From contig CAKZSF010000280.1 in assembly GCA_937920575.1 (NCBI GenBank), positions 1 through 9,323 of the forward strand: a stretch of DNA of 9,323 bases, in the 5' to 3' direction. The position numbers were made by a program, and so were the translations under genes. This document shows positions 1 to 6,953 of the stretch, piece after piece. A model generated the notes under the pieces. That model did not search any database. It saw nothing but the letters and a program-made list of their open reading frames with translations, and was not told the origin of the DNA. The DNA is from an uncultured Sphingomonadaceae bacterium (GTDB lineage: Bacteria; Pseudomonadota; Alphaproteobacteria; Sphingomonadales; Sphingomonadaceae). How positions within the stretch are numbered: position 1 is the first letter of the stretch; each line of letters opens with the position of its first letter.

Positions 1-818
1 CGGGTGCGGTATTGCAGACGCGGTTTCAGAGCCTCTCGGGCTGTGCGCGTCATGGAAAAACGTTCAAATTTGGTGGCCTTGGGTGGAGACACTTCGGTCC
101 ACCATGGGCGGCTGAGGATCGAGAAGATCATCGGCCGCAAATGCTCGCCGCGATTGCCCTGCCCCTGATGCCACACGCGGAAATCCCACAAAGCGACCGA
201 GCCGGGTTCAAGCACTGGCGCGAAATCCGCTGCACCCTCCACCCCATTGGGTTGACGATGGCTGCCCAGCCAGAAGGCGGTGCGCCCGCTCACCTCGTCC
301 ATCCGCACCAAAGGCACAGACACGGCATAGGCGAAGGCTGGCAGCATATGATCCAGCGCCGCCTCTGGAAACAGCTTGGCGTCGGGATGCGCGTCCTGAT
401 CGGGTGCGCCGGGCATGGAAACCAGCACGCCATACGTGTCGATCATAAACAGATCGCCCAGCAAGGCCTTGGCGATCTGTTCCACCGCTTCAGATAGCAA
501 AACGGCTGGATCGGCTAGGGGGCCATCGACCACCACAGGCGCGGTGTGGCGCCCCACATACGGGCCGGTCTTCTCCGCCTCGTCAGGAACGCCGTAATCG
601 GGATGATGCGTCTCGATATGGGTCTTGCACGCAGCCAGCAGCGCCGGGTCAATCAGGTCGTCAAGCACGACTGCGCCATCGCGGCGCAGCGCCTCTGTCG
701 CGGTGGCCAACGCAGCCTCGTGATCCGCGCCTTCGGCAAAGGACACGCGCACGCCCGCTGGCGTCTCTGCCAAATCGGGTGCCTCAGGGGCAGAAGAGGC
801 GGCCATCGCCTCAGCCAT
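1..818 (-). CDS. Phytanoyl-CoA dioxygenase (PhyH) family protein, 3' end missing
   Basis: Reading left from the ATG at 818 gives 272 uninterrupted codons and runs off the window edge, so the C-terminus is missing. The protein looks like an Fe(II)/2-oxoglutarate oxygenase of the PhyH family. A QDAHPD segment gives the H144-x-D146 iron ligands, an LWDFRVWHQGQG segment gives the distal His217, and Arg228 lies 11 residues later, the spacing of the metal His and 2-oxoglutarate-binding Arg in human PHYH. The family hydroxylates varied small molecules; the substrate here cannot be told. The first 30 residues are Ala/Glu/Pro-rich, and Met5 is an alternative start. No good ribosome site precedes either Met. 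The ATG overlaps the end of the DUF559 gene by 8 bp, so translational coupling is likely. The family call is secure from the motifs; the function is open. Confidence 0.85.
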   Translation of the reverse strand, partial: MAEAMAASSAPEAPDLAETPAGVRVSFAEGADHEAALATATEALRRDGAVVLDDLIDPALLAACKTHIETHHPDYGVPDEAEKTGPYVGRHTAPVVVDGPLADPAVLLSEAVEQIAKALLGDLFMIDTYGVLVSMPGAPDQDAHPDAKLFPEAALDHMLPAFAYAVSVPLVRMDEVSGRTAFWLGSHRQPNGVEGAADFAPVLEPGSVALWDFRVWHQGQGNRGEHLRPMIFSILSRPWWTEVSPPKATKFERFSMTRTAREALKPRLQYRT

Positions 819-1365
819 CCTGCGGCTCGTTGTCCGAATGATCACTGGTGGGAGCATCGTCGTCGCGCTGGCTGCGATCCACTGGCGTGCTGTTACGCCG
901 GTGTTCGCGTTGGGCCTCGCGCTTGTCAGCGATGCGCATGCGCATACCCGCAGTGATCCGCCGTAGCACAGGATCGATATCGCCCAGAATTTCCTCGGCC
1001 TTGATCCGCATCACGCGAATCCCGACGCTTTCAAGGCTCTTGTCGCGGCGTTTGGAAAGCGCCTCGTTGTCGTCCTCCTCCTCGATCATGATCGCCATGC
1101 CGAGCGGGTGACAGTTGAAATCGACAATCGCGCTGCCGACCACCGCGTGGCGCTTAAACGTGTAGCGGCCCATATCGGCATCAGCGAAACGCTTGGCGAG
1201 AGCTTTGTGGGCCTCGCTGGAAAAGCGCCGTTTCTCGCGCGCTTGCTCGTGCAGCACGTCCAGCCGCTTGTCAGAGATTTCCCACCCCCGGCCACGCTTC
1301 TTGAGGGCCGGTGGTGCGTCTTCCGCAGACGTGTCGCGCAGATTGAGGGTTTTGCGGTCGGTCAT
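811..1365 (-). CDS. DUF559-like protein (endonuclease-fold relative)
   Basis: A 184-residue protein. Residues 65-137 resemble the DUF559 domain, a Vsr/PD-(D/E)xK-type endonuclease-fold family: an FKRHAVVGSAIVDFNC stretch (Asp82) is followed by a hydrophobic strand ending in EEEDD (95-99), then a helix with RRD (106-108) and an IRVMRI strand (116-121). The usual 'ExDGxxH' that follows the second strand is replaced by EEEDDNE, so nuclease activity is doubtful. The N-terminus (1-60) is charged and probably helical. The last 45 residues are Arg- then Asp-rich, hydrophilic and probably disordered, which is atypical for the short DUF559 proteins. A GGAGAG site lies 9 nt before the ATG. The start is 2 nt after the stop of the preceding gene, and the end overlaps the PhyH gene by 8 bp, so all three are probably translated from one mRNA. 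Similar proteins are known near suf genes in sphingomonads as far as I recall, but a role there is not established. Confidence 0.72.
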   Translation of the reverse strand: MTDRKTLNLRDTSAEDAPPALKKRGRGWEISDKRLDVLHEQAREKRRFSSEAHKALAKRFADADMGRYTFKRHAVVGSAIVDFNCHPLGMAIMIEEEDDNEALSKRRDKSLESVGIRVMRIKAEEILGDIDPVLRRITAGMRMRIADKREAQREHRRNSTPVDRSQRDDDAPTSDHSDNEPQDG

Positions 1366-1367
1366 TG

Positions 1368-1688
1368 CTACACGCTCTCCGGATCGATCGACCCAAAATC
1401 CGCTAGAGCCTTTCGATACTCAGGAATAAGCATAAGCGCTTTGTGAGCTTGTTCAGGGTCCGCTTTGTCCACGACCACCATATGGACAAATTGCTTCATC
1501 AACATGTTCAATTGTTCGTCCGGCGTTGCATCAGAAAAATCTTGGTTGCACGCCCCCCAAGAGCAATCGTACCTAGGATCATCTTCATGACCTTTCCGTA
1601 CCACTTCCACTGCGGGCAACTCAGGGTTGTCGCGCGCGTCCCAAATGATTTGAACCTCAGCTAAAGGCACGTCGTATTCGCGATCCAT
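1368..1688 (-). CDS. Hypothetical protein, 106 residues
   Basis: I do not recognise this family. The chosen start is the ATG at 1688, which has AAGAGG 9 nt upstream. A longer reading from a TTG at 1748 would begin inside the palindromic repeat and is rejected. The protein is acidic and soluble, with no signal peptide or membrane segment. It has a probable beta-strand beginning (VPLAEVQIIWD, 7-17), a central RYDCSWGACNQDF stretch with Cys42 and Cys47, and a helical C-terminal half (57-97). Cys42/Cys47 alone do not make a recognisable metal site. By eye the base composition is near 50% GC, clearly below its neighbours, and it uses CTA, TTA, AGG and CCT codons that are rare in the flanking genes. 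This suggests later arrival. It ends 2 nt before the DUF559 gene. Confidence 0.68.
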   Translation of the reverse strand: MDREYDVPLAEVQIIWDARDNPELPAVEVVRKGHEDDPRYDCSWGACNQDFSDATPDEQLNMLMKQFVHMVVVDKADPEQAHKALMLIPEYRKALADFGSIDPESV

Positions 1689-1720
1689 CGCCTCAAACCT
1701 CTTCCGGGAAGATAGTAACA

Positions 1721-1810
1721 TCGTCGCCCCGGACTTGATCCGGGGCAAGGCTGCCTTCTGACGAAGTGCAACAAGTAAGCCTGATCCCGGCTCGGAGGCC
1801 GGGATGACGA
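1721..1810. repeat. Paired REP-like palindromes (BIME/MITE-like element)
   Basis: Two GC-rich hairpins lie about 40 bp apart. The first has the 8-bp arms GCCCCGGA (1726-1733) and TCCGGGGC (1739-1746) around a 5-nt loop. The second has ATCCCGGC (1784-1791) and GCCGGGAT (1798-1805) around a 6-nt loop. The outer ends are inverted copies of one another: TCGTC at 1721-1725 and GACGA at 1806-1810, extending to 10 of 12 matches when the CCCGG arms are included. This resembles the dispersed palindromes common between genes in alphaproteobacteria. It lies 16 bp after the sufB stop and 32 bp before the next start, so it could stabilise or trim the sufB mRNA end. No long T-run follows, so it is not a classical terminator. 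Confidence 0.8.
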
Positions 1811-1826
1811 GATTGGAAAGTGTGGT

Positions 1827-3338
1827 TCATCCTACCGACCCCTCAAGCGAAATCGCCAGCAGCTTCTGCGCTTCGACGGCAAACTCCATCGGTAGCTCTT
1901 TCAGAACCTCTTTCGCAAAGCCGTTGACGATCAGCGCCACGGCCTCTTCCTCATCCAGCCCGCGTTGCATTGCGTAGAACAGCTGGTCGTCGCTGATCTT
2001 GCTCGTCGTCGCCTCGTGCTCGATCTGCGCGCTCGGGTTCTTCACCTCGATATAGGGCACGGTGTGCGCGCCGCAGGTGGAGCCGAGCAGCAGCGAGTCG
2101 CATTGCGTGAAATTGCGCACGCCATCCGCATTCGCGCCCACGCGCACCAGCCCGCGATAGGTGTTGTTCGATTTGCCCGCCGAAATGCCTTTGGAGATGA
2201 TCGTGCTACGCGATCCCGCGCCGTTGTGGATCATCTTCGTGCCGGTGTCGGCTTGCTGGTAATTGTTGGTCACCGCGACCGAGTAGAACTCGCCCACGCT
2301 GTCTTTGCCATTGAGCACGCAGGACGGGTATTTCCACGTCACCGCGCTGCCCGTTTCGACCTGCGTCCAGCTGATCTTGCTGCGATCGCCCTGACACAGG
2401 CCGCGCTTCGTCACGAAATTGTAAATCCCGCCCTTGCCCTCGGCATCGCCGGGATACCAGTTTTGCACGGTCGAATATTTGATCTCTGCATCTTCCATCG
2501 CGACCAGCTCGACCACGGCGGCGTGCAGCTGGTTCTCATCGCGCATCGGCGCGGTGCAGCCTTCCAGATAGGACACATAGCTGCCCTTCTCCGCGACAAT
2601 CAGCGTCCGCTCAAACTGGCCGGTGTTTTCGGCGTTGATGCGGAAGTATGTGCTCAGCTCCATCGGGCAGCGCACACCCTCTGGGATGTAGACGAATGTC
2701 CCGTCGGAGAAGACCGCGCAATTGAGCGTCGCGAAGTAATTGTCACGCTGCGGCACGACCTTGCCGAGCCACTTTTTGACCAGATCGGGATATTCCTTGA
2801 TCGCCTCCGAAATCGAGAGGAAAATCACGCCCGCTTTCTTCAATTCCTCGCGGAATGTGGTCGCGACCGAGACGCTGTCAAACACGGCATCCACGGCAAC
2901 TTTGCGCGCGCCCTTTACGCCAGCGAGCACTTCCTGCTCACCCAGCGGAATGCCCAGCTTGTCATAAACGTCCTTGATCGCCGGATCGAGATCGTCGAGC
3001 GAGTCCAGCTCCGGCTTCTTCGTCGGTGCGGCATAGTAATAGGCGTCCTGATAATCGATTTTCGGATAGCCAACTTTGGCCCAATCCGGCTCTTCCATTG
3101 TCTGCCAAAGGCGAAACGCTTTCAGCCGCCATTCCAGCATCCATTCCGGCTCGCCCTTCTTACCCGAAATGAACCGGACGGTGTCTTCGGTTAGACCCTT
3201 CTCGGCGAATTCAGTGTCGATGTCGGCTGACCAGCCATGTTCATAGTCAGCAGCTTTCGCGGCCGCTTCCTTGGCATCCTGGTCAATTTCTGGGGCATCC
3301 ATCTCTGAACGGTCCTGGGTATCCACGCGATCGGTCAT
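1827..3338 (-). CDS. sufB: SufB, Fe-S cluster assembly scaffold subunit
   Basis: A 503-residue protein, matching the usual SufB length (E. coli 495). SufB is the cytosolic scaffold of the SufBCD complex on which nascent Fe-S clusters are built from SufS/SufE-type sulfur. The diagnostic C-terminal core is intact: an [20 protein letters not shown] block (259-278), [11 protein letters not shown] (288-298), TQCDSLLLG (411-419), [27 protein letters not shown] (422-448) and the [18 protein letters not shown] end (486-503). By hand alignment Cys413 and Glu442 match E. coli Cys405 and Glu434, reported as important for cluster assembly. GAGGA lies 7 nt before the ATG, inside the end of the regulator gene, and the two genes overlap by ATGA, indicating translational coupling. 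The partners sufC and sufD do not follow directly: about 1.8 kb of other sequence occupies the downstream side to the window edge. Confidence 0.97.
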   Translation of the reverse strand: MTDRVDTQDRSEMDAPEIDQDAKEAAAKAADYEHGWSADIDTEFAEKGLTEDTVRFISGKKGEPEWMLEWRLKAFRLWQTMEEPDWAKVGYPKIDYQDAYYYAAPTKKPELDSLDDLDPAIKDVYDKLGIPLGEQEVLAGVKGARKVAVDAVFDSVSVATTFREELKKAGVIFLSISEAIKEYPDLVKKWLGKVVPQRDNYFATLNCAVFSDGTFVYIPEGVRCPMELSTYFRINAENTGQFERTLIVAEKGSYVSYLEGCTAPMRDENQLHAAVVELVAMEDAEIKYSTVQNWYPGDAEGKGGIYNFVTKRGLCQGDRSKISWTQVETGSAVTWKYPSCVLNGKDSVGEFYSVAVTNNYQQADTGTKMIHNGAGSRSTIISKGISAGKSNNTYRGLVRVGANADGVRNFTQCDSLLLGSTCGAHTVPYIEVKNPSAQIEHEATTSKISDDQLFYAMQRGLDEEEAVALIVNGFAKEVLKELPMEFAVEAQKLLAISLEGSVG

Positions 3339-3745
3339 GCCGGTTCCTCAATTCGTGCGAGTTGGGTGAGCGGCACATCCGCGAGCGCGCTCCGCAGTGC
3401 GGCGTTGACCACAGGCCAATGCGGGCGCACGCTGCAGCCGGTTTCGTAATCACAATCATGCGAATCGACACAGGCCGTCAGCGCAATCGGCCCTTCGACC
3501 GCCTCGACAATATCCGCCAATGTGATCGCCGCAGCAGGCCGCGCGAGCTGCAATCCGCCCCCCGCGCCGCGCACCGAGCGGATCAGGCCCGCGCCCGAAA
3601 GCTTGCTGACCAGTTTTTGCACCGTCGGTGCGGGCAAGCCCGTTTCGCGAGCCAGCTCTGCAGCGGACACGCGCTCACCCCCGCAATGGCGGGCGGCGGC
3701 GCTCATCGTAACGACAGCGTAATCGGCTAGATTGGATAGTCTCAT
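3335..3745 (-). CDS. sufR: Rrf2-family Fe-S-sensing regulator of the suf locus
   Basis: A 136-residue Rrf2/IscR-family repressor. Residues 1-70 form the winged helix ([12 protein letters not shown] start, helix-turn-helix around 26-52, wing [12 protein letters not shown] at 59-70). The cluster-binding loop has Cys92, Cys98 and Cys104, the same numbering and spacing as the three [2Fe-2S] ligands of E. coli IscR; a His lies at 109 rather than 107. It probably senses cluster sufficiency and represses the operon it heads, as known for SUF-associated Rrf2 regulators. The start at 3745 is preferred because MRLS is the family N-terminus; an upstream in-frame GTG (3751) would only add two residues. 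It overlaps sufB by 4 bp. The symbol follows the SUF-regulator role and not cyanobacterial SufR, which is a different family; iscR would also be defensible. Confidence 0.92.
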   Translation of the reverse strand: MRLSNLADYAVVTMSAAARHCGGERVSAAELARETGLPAPTVQKLVSKLSGAGLIRSVRGAGGGLQLARPAAAITLADIVEAVEGPIALTACVDSHDCDYETGCSVRPHWPVVNAALRSALADVPLTQLARIEEPA

Positions 3746-3759
3746 GCACACTCAACTCT

Positions 3760-3784
3760 AAATCGGACTGCTTAGTTCCGATTT
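3760..3784. promoter_or_regulatory. Candidate operator dyad for the Rrf2-family regulator
   Basis: A perfect 8-bp inverted repeat, AAATCGGA (3760-3767) and TCCGATTT (3777-3784), is separated by 9 bp, giving a 25-bp dyad that ends 14 bp before the regulator's ATG. On the plus strand the centre reads GACT-N4-AGTTC. The total length and the GACT...AGT core resemble the 25-bp type 1 IscR site of E. coli, though the core spacing is one base shorter and the outer bases differ. Position and symmetry suggest autoregulation of the suf operon. Binding is inferred. Confidence 0.6.
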
Positions 3785-3787
3785 GGG

Positions 3788-3816
3788 CAGCTATGCGCCG
3801 AAATCCGTCATTTCAA
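3788..3816 (-). promoter_or_regulatory. Possible weak promoter of the suf operon
   Basis: On the minus strand TTGAAA (3816-3811) is followed after 17 bp by TAGCTG (3793-3788). The -35 is reasonable and the -10 is poor. If used, transcription would start inside or at the edge of the 25-bp dyad, a natural position for repression. The -35 overlaps a small hairpin with arms at 3814-3819 and 3825-3830. Confidence 0.25.
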
Positions 3817-3837
3817 GGGAAAACCCCTTGTTGCGAG

Positions 3838-4105
3838 TCGTTAGCATTCTCGTGGCTACGCACGCCGTCCGGCGCGCGACATCCTCGCTTCCGGCCAGCC
3901 AAGCTGGCCTCGCTGCGGGCGCCCGGTCGGGCTTGCGGTGCAAAGCACCGAAGCTCTCCGCCTGGTCACGGTAGTCAGCGCGCGACTGCGCGTCGTTCTA
4001 CGATCTGCTACTTGGAGCAATTGCGGCGCGACCAGCGACGCCAGAGCGTGACCACGCGACGGGCGTTAGCCCGCCCCCTCGGAGGTGTTCGCGCAGCGAA
4101 CTACC
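3838..4105. repeat. Gene-free intergenic block rich in tight hairpins
   Basis: The space between the two leftward operons (3746-4127, 382 bp) holds no credible gene. It contains separate short palindromes: 3893-3909 (7-bp GGCCAGC arms, CAA loop), 3921-3932 (GCCC/GGGC arms), 3936-3950 (6-bp CGGTGC arms, AAA loop), 4060-4073 (5-bp CGGGC arms) and 4087-4101 (6-bp GTTCGC arms, GCA loop, extendable to 9 bp with one bulge at 4102). Open frames across it on the plus strand give Arg/Pro/Ala-rich products typical of translated GC-rich repeat. The rightmost hairpins would form just after the stop of the DUF885 gene (4128) but lack a following T-run on the minus strand, so they may protect the mRNA end but are not a clear terminator. 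I believe similar blocks are dispersed in sphingomonad genomes; that is recollection, not a search. Confidence 0.55.
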
Positions 4106-4127
4106 GTGAGAGCAAAAACCCTAACCC

Positions 4128-5972
4128 TTAACCACCCTCTTTCACCTCTGCCACCCAAGCATCCACCTGCTCTTCCAGCACAGACAGCGGCACGGGTCCG
4201 CTTTCCAGCACGGTGTCGTGGAAGCCGCGAATGTCGAATTTGTCGCCCAACTCGGCCCGCGCCTTCTCGCGCACTTCCATGATTTTCAGCTTGCCGATCA
4301 TATAGGCCGTCGCTTGGCCGGGATAGACGATGTAGCGCTCAATCGCCTTGCGGATATCGCCATCGGGATTGGGTGTGTTGTCGGTGAGATACTGGATCGC
4401 TTCCTCGCGGCTCCAACGCTTCTCGTGGATGCCCGTGTCGACCACCAGACGGCAGGCGCGCCACAGCTCCATTCCCAGCCGGCCAAAGTCGGAATAGGGA
4501 TCGGTGTAGAAACCCATTTCCTTGGGCAATTCCTCTGAATACAGCCCCCAACCCTCAGTGTACGCCGTCACCCCGCCAAAGCGGCGGAAGGGTGGCAATT
4601 CGCCCATTTCGGTCTGCAGGGCGCGCTGCAAATGGTGGCCGGGCGAACCCTCGTGATAGGCGAGCGCTTCCAGCTCGTTTTTGCTCATGTCACGCAGATT
4701 ATACAGGTTCACATAATATGTGCCGGGGCGCGAACCATCGGGCGCGGGGCTTTGGTAAAACGCTTTGCCAGCACTCTTCTCGCGGAAAGCCTCAACCGGC
4801 TTGATGATCATTGGCGCTTTGGGCAGGCGGCCGAAATATTCGGGCAGCTTGGCCTCCATTTTCCGCAGCACCGCATTGGCATCAGCGAGATATTCCTCCC
4901 GCGTGGTGTAGAAGAAGCGGTCGTCATTGCGGGTGTATTGGAAGAATTCCTGCAACGTCCCCTCAAAGCCAACCTTGGCCATGATCGCGCGCATCTCACC
5001 ATGAATGCGCTCGACCTGCTCGAGGCCGATATTGTGAATCTCGTCAGCCGTCAGATCGGTGGTGGTGTAGTTCTTGAGCAGCGCGTTGTAGTAATTCGCG
5101 CCATCGGGCAGCCGCCACACGCCATCATCGGTCGGCGCAATCGCCTCTTGGCGCTTCATTTCGGCGAGCAGGCGTTGATAGGCTGGAACAACGCTTTCCC
5201 ACCAAACATCTTTCGCGCCACCATCAAGGCCGAGTTTGAGGGAGTCATCATCGAGCTTTTCAATCTTCTTCCTGAAATCGACGAGGATTGCGTTTCCATC
5301 ACCGCCATCGAGCAGATTCTCAATGTCTGAGATGACATAGGGGTAAACCCATTTGGGCGGCATAACCCCATTCTCGGCCCGTTCACGCGCCTCGGCTGTC
5401 AAAGTGTCAAGCGCAGGCGCAATACCCGCGAGGCGCTCAACATAGGCCAAGGCGTGCTCTTCGGTATCAATTCGATGAATGTTGATCAGAAACGCCGGAA
5501 TCCCGCTCTGCGCGCCGCGCATCTGGTTGAACAGATAGACGTTGTCGCGATATTTGTGGTTGCGCTCGGCGCGCTCGACCATTGCCTCGAACAGGCGGAA
5601 AGACCGATTGTCTTCATCGTTCAGTTCAGCCGATCCAAATTGCGAGCGCATTGCTGCAAGGCTGCTCAGCATATGTTGGTGATCGCGGACTGCTGCCGCG
5701 TCGCTGGGATCATCCCATTTGCCATAATCGGCATCGCGAATGCCGCGATAGGATTTGGACTGCGGCGACAGCTCCAACCGCTCCTGGTTATACGTCTCAA
5801 AGAAGCTGGCCAGCTCTTTCGATACATATTCGGGCGACGGGCTGACCTTCAGCGCAGCAGACGTCGCAGGGGCCGCCGGTGCTTCGGGCGCGGGCGCTGA
5901 GCCGGTTGTGCTGCACCCTGCCAAAATCGCCGGGATTGCTACGAACGTAAGGAGCCGTGTTGTCTTGAGCAT
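4128..5972 (-). CDS. DUF885-family lipoprotein, putative metallopeptidase
   Basis: A 614-residue secreted lipoprotein. The start at 5972 is chosen because it gives a clean type II signal (basic MLKTTR, hydrophobic core, AILAGC lipobox with Cys20) and has AGGA 8 nt upstream. Longer readings from 5999 or 6005 would add a hydrophilic head and overlap the AraC gene. After an Ala/Pro linker comes a long, mostly helical DUF885 domain. Its hallmark motifs are HEGSPGHHLQ (440-449; His440, Glu441, His446/447 as probable zinc and catalytic residues), AYTEGWGLYSEEL (470-482; Glu473) and YPGQATAYMIGKL (550-562). The overall pattern recalls gluzincin-type carboxypeptidases, but the peptide substrate is unknown. 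It should be anchored to a periplasm-facing membrane. It follows the AraC-type regulator gene by 4 bp, so the two are probably one transcript. Confidence 0.93.
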   Translation of the reverse strand: MLKTTRLLTFVAIPAILAGCSTTGSAPAPEAPAAPATSAALKVSPSPEYVSKELASFFETYNQERLELSPQSKSYRGIRDADYGKWDDPSDAAAVRDHQHMLSSLAAMRSQFGSAELNDEDNRSFRLFEAMVERAERNHKYRDNVYLFNQMRGAQSGIPAFLINIHRIDTEEHALAYVERLAGIAPALDTLTAEARERAENGVMPPKWVYPYVISDIENLLDGGDGNAILVDFRKKIEKLDDDSLKLGLDGGAKDVWWESVVPAYQRLLAEMKRQEAIAPTDDGVWRLPDGANYYNALLKNYTTTDLTADEIHNIGLEQVERIHGEMRAIMAKVGFEGTLQEFFQYTRNDDRFFYTTREEYLADANAVLRKMEAKLPEYFGRLPKAPMIIKPVEAFREKSAGKAFYQSPAPDGSRPGTYYVNLYNLRDMSKNELEALAYHEGSPGHHLQRALQTEMGELPPFRRFGGVTAYTEGWGLYSEELPKEMGFYTDPYSDFGRLGMELWRACRLVVDTGIHEKRWSREEAIQYLTDNTPNPDGDIRKAIERYIVYPGQATAYMIGKLKIMEVREKARAELGDKFDIRGFHDTVLESGPVPLSVLEEQVDAWVAEVKEGG

Positions 5973-5976
5973 ATGC

Positions 5977-6948
5977 TTAGTCCTGTGTGTCTTTATCATC
6001 GTCACCGAAAACGCCCGGCATGGATTTAACTGGTCGATAGCCTTTTGGGTCCAGCGATTTCGACACCAGTGAATCCTTCGGATCGCCGAGCTTCTTCGGC
6101 GTCTTGCCCGTGTAGCGGTTGATCTCGCGAATCATATGCGATTGATCGGTGAACGCTTCGGCCAATTCTGCATCCGCCTCTGCCGAATCACCCGCGTGAG
6201 TCATCAGCGTGGCCGCGCGCTGCGCGCGGTATCGACGCACCAGTTTTGACGGTGGCAGGCCGAAAAACTGTGCGACCAGTCGCTGCGCCTGGCGCTGAGA
6301 GTAAGGGAGCAGCGGATAGAGATCTTCCACTTTTGGGCTGACGGAAGAGTTGAGCCATTCGAGCGTGAGCCTAATCGTCTTTTGGTGCCGCTCGCTGACA
6401 GGCCGGATCGCCGCCTCCAGCAGGTCCGACAGGCGCTCTGCAATATCGGCATAGTCTGCAAGGCCCGCGTCCAAATCCTTTGCGCATTGCTTCCGCAGAT
6501 CGAGGATCGCTTTGCCCAGCACATCCTCTGACCGAACAAGCGTGTCATGCTCAATATCGGCGCGAATGCCGGTAATCGCCGTCCAGCCCAGCTGCGTCAG
6601 CGCTGCGCCAATCGAACTGACCGGCCCTTTCAGCTGATATTGGGCGGCGAGGCTCATCGGCGTCATAAAATAGGTTTTGGGCAAGGCCTGTGGCGCAGTC
6701 TTGGGGAAGCTGATTGTGCCAGTGCCGTGAAAAAACAGGAACAATTGCCCGCCCACTGCAGGCAATGTCTCTTCGATTTTGGGCAGCGATGTTTCGAACA
6801 AATAGATGCTGTTGAGATAGGGTTTTAGCGAAGCACGAACGGGCAAGAACTCAAAGCGAAACGGAGGCTCCTGCCCCGTCTGCTGCCCAATGGTGTGCGA
6901 CTCGCGACCGTTACCGGTCTTATTGTTCTGCCCCATGAGCGAGAGCAT
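5977..6948 (-). CDS. AraC-family transcriptional regulator
   Basis: A 323-residue regulator. The C-terminal DNA-binding part has a first, weaker helix-turn-helix around 205-226 and a clear second one at 263-287, where AFTDQSHMIREINRYTGKTPKKL matches the AraC signature ('GFsDqSHltReFkr..G.tP..'). Residues 30-130 are a predicted beta-rich sensor half, with an FRFEFLPVRASLKPYLNSIYLFE beginning as in AraC proteins carrying a DUF6597-like N-domain. A charged tail of about 35 residues (289-323) follows the DNA-binding domain. The start is uncertain: ATG at 6948 or 6936, neither with a ribosome site. The first lies 5 nt after the T-run of a strong terminator, so expression may depend on readthrough or on a promoter hidden in that hairpin. 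It probably controls the DUF885 lipoprotein gene downstream and itself; the inducer is unknown. Confidence 0.88.
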   Translation of the reverse strand: MLSLMGQNNKTGNGRESHTIGQQTGQEPPFRFEFLPVRASLKPYLNSIYLFETSLPKIEETLPAVGGQLFLFFHGTGTISFPKTAPQALPKTYFMTPMSLAAQYQLKGPVSSIGAALTQLGWTAITGIRADIEHDTLVRSEDVLGKAILDLRKQCAKDLDAGLADYADIAERLSDLLEAAIRPVSERHQKTIRLTLEWLNSSVSPKVEDLYPLLPYSQRQAQRLVAQFFGLPPSKLVRRYRAQRAATLMTHAGDSAEADAELAEAFTDQSHMIREINRYTGKTPKKLGDPKDSLVSKSLDPKGYRPVKSMPGVFGDDDKDTQD

Positions 6949-6953
6949 AGCGC

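Noticed and set aside
1693..1830. Small minus-strand frame of 45 codons whose ATG overlaps the sufB stop
   Set aside because: Its codons run straight through the REP-like palindromes, giving the Arg/Gly-rich product usual for translated repeats; the overlap with sufB is probably accidental.
1965..3194. 409-codon plus-strand open frame opposite sufB
   Set aside because: It is the antisense shadow of a strongly conserved sufB frame, a common result of high-GC codon bias.
4113..4130. Telomere-like CCCTAACCCTTAA run
   Set aside because: Only two imperfect units next to a stop codon, in a bacterial context; chance.
3793..4131. Plus-strand frame of 112 codons in the intergenic block
   Set aside because: The product is Arg/Pro/Ala-rich with no recognisable fold, and the frame crosses several hairpins; it looks like translated repeat.
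4632..5330. 232-codon plus-strand open frame opposite the DUF885 gene
   Set aside because: Antisense shadow; the minus frame has the signal peptide and family motifs.
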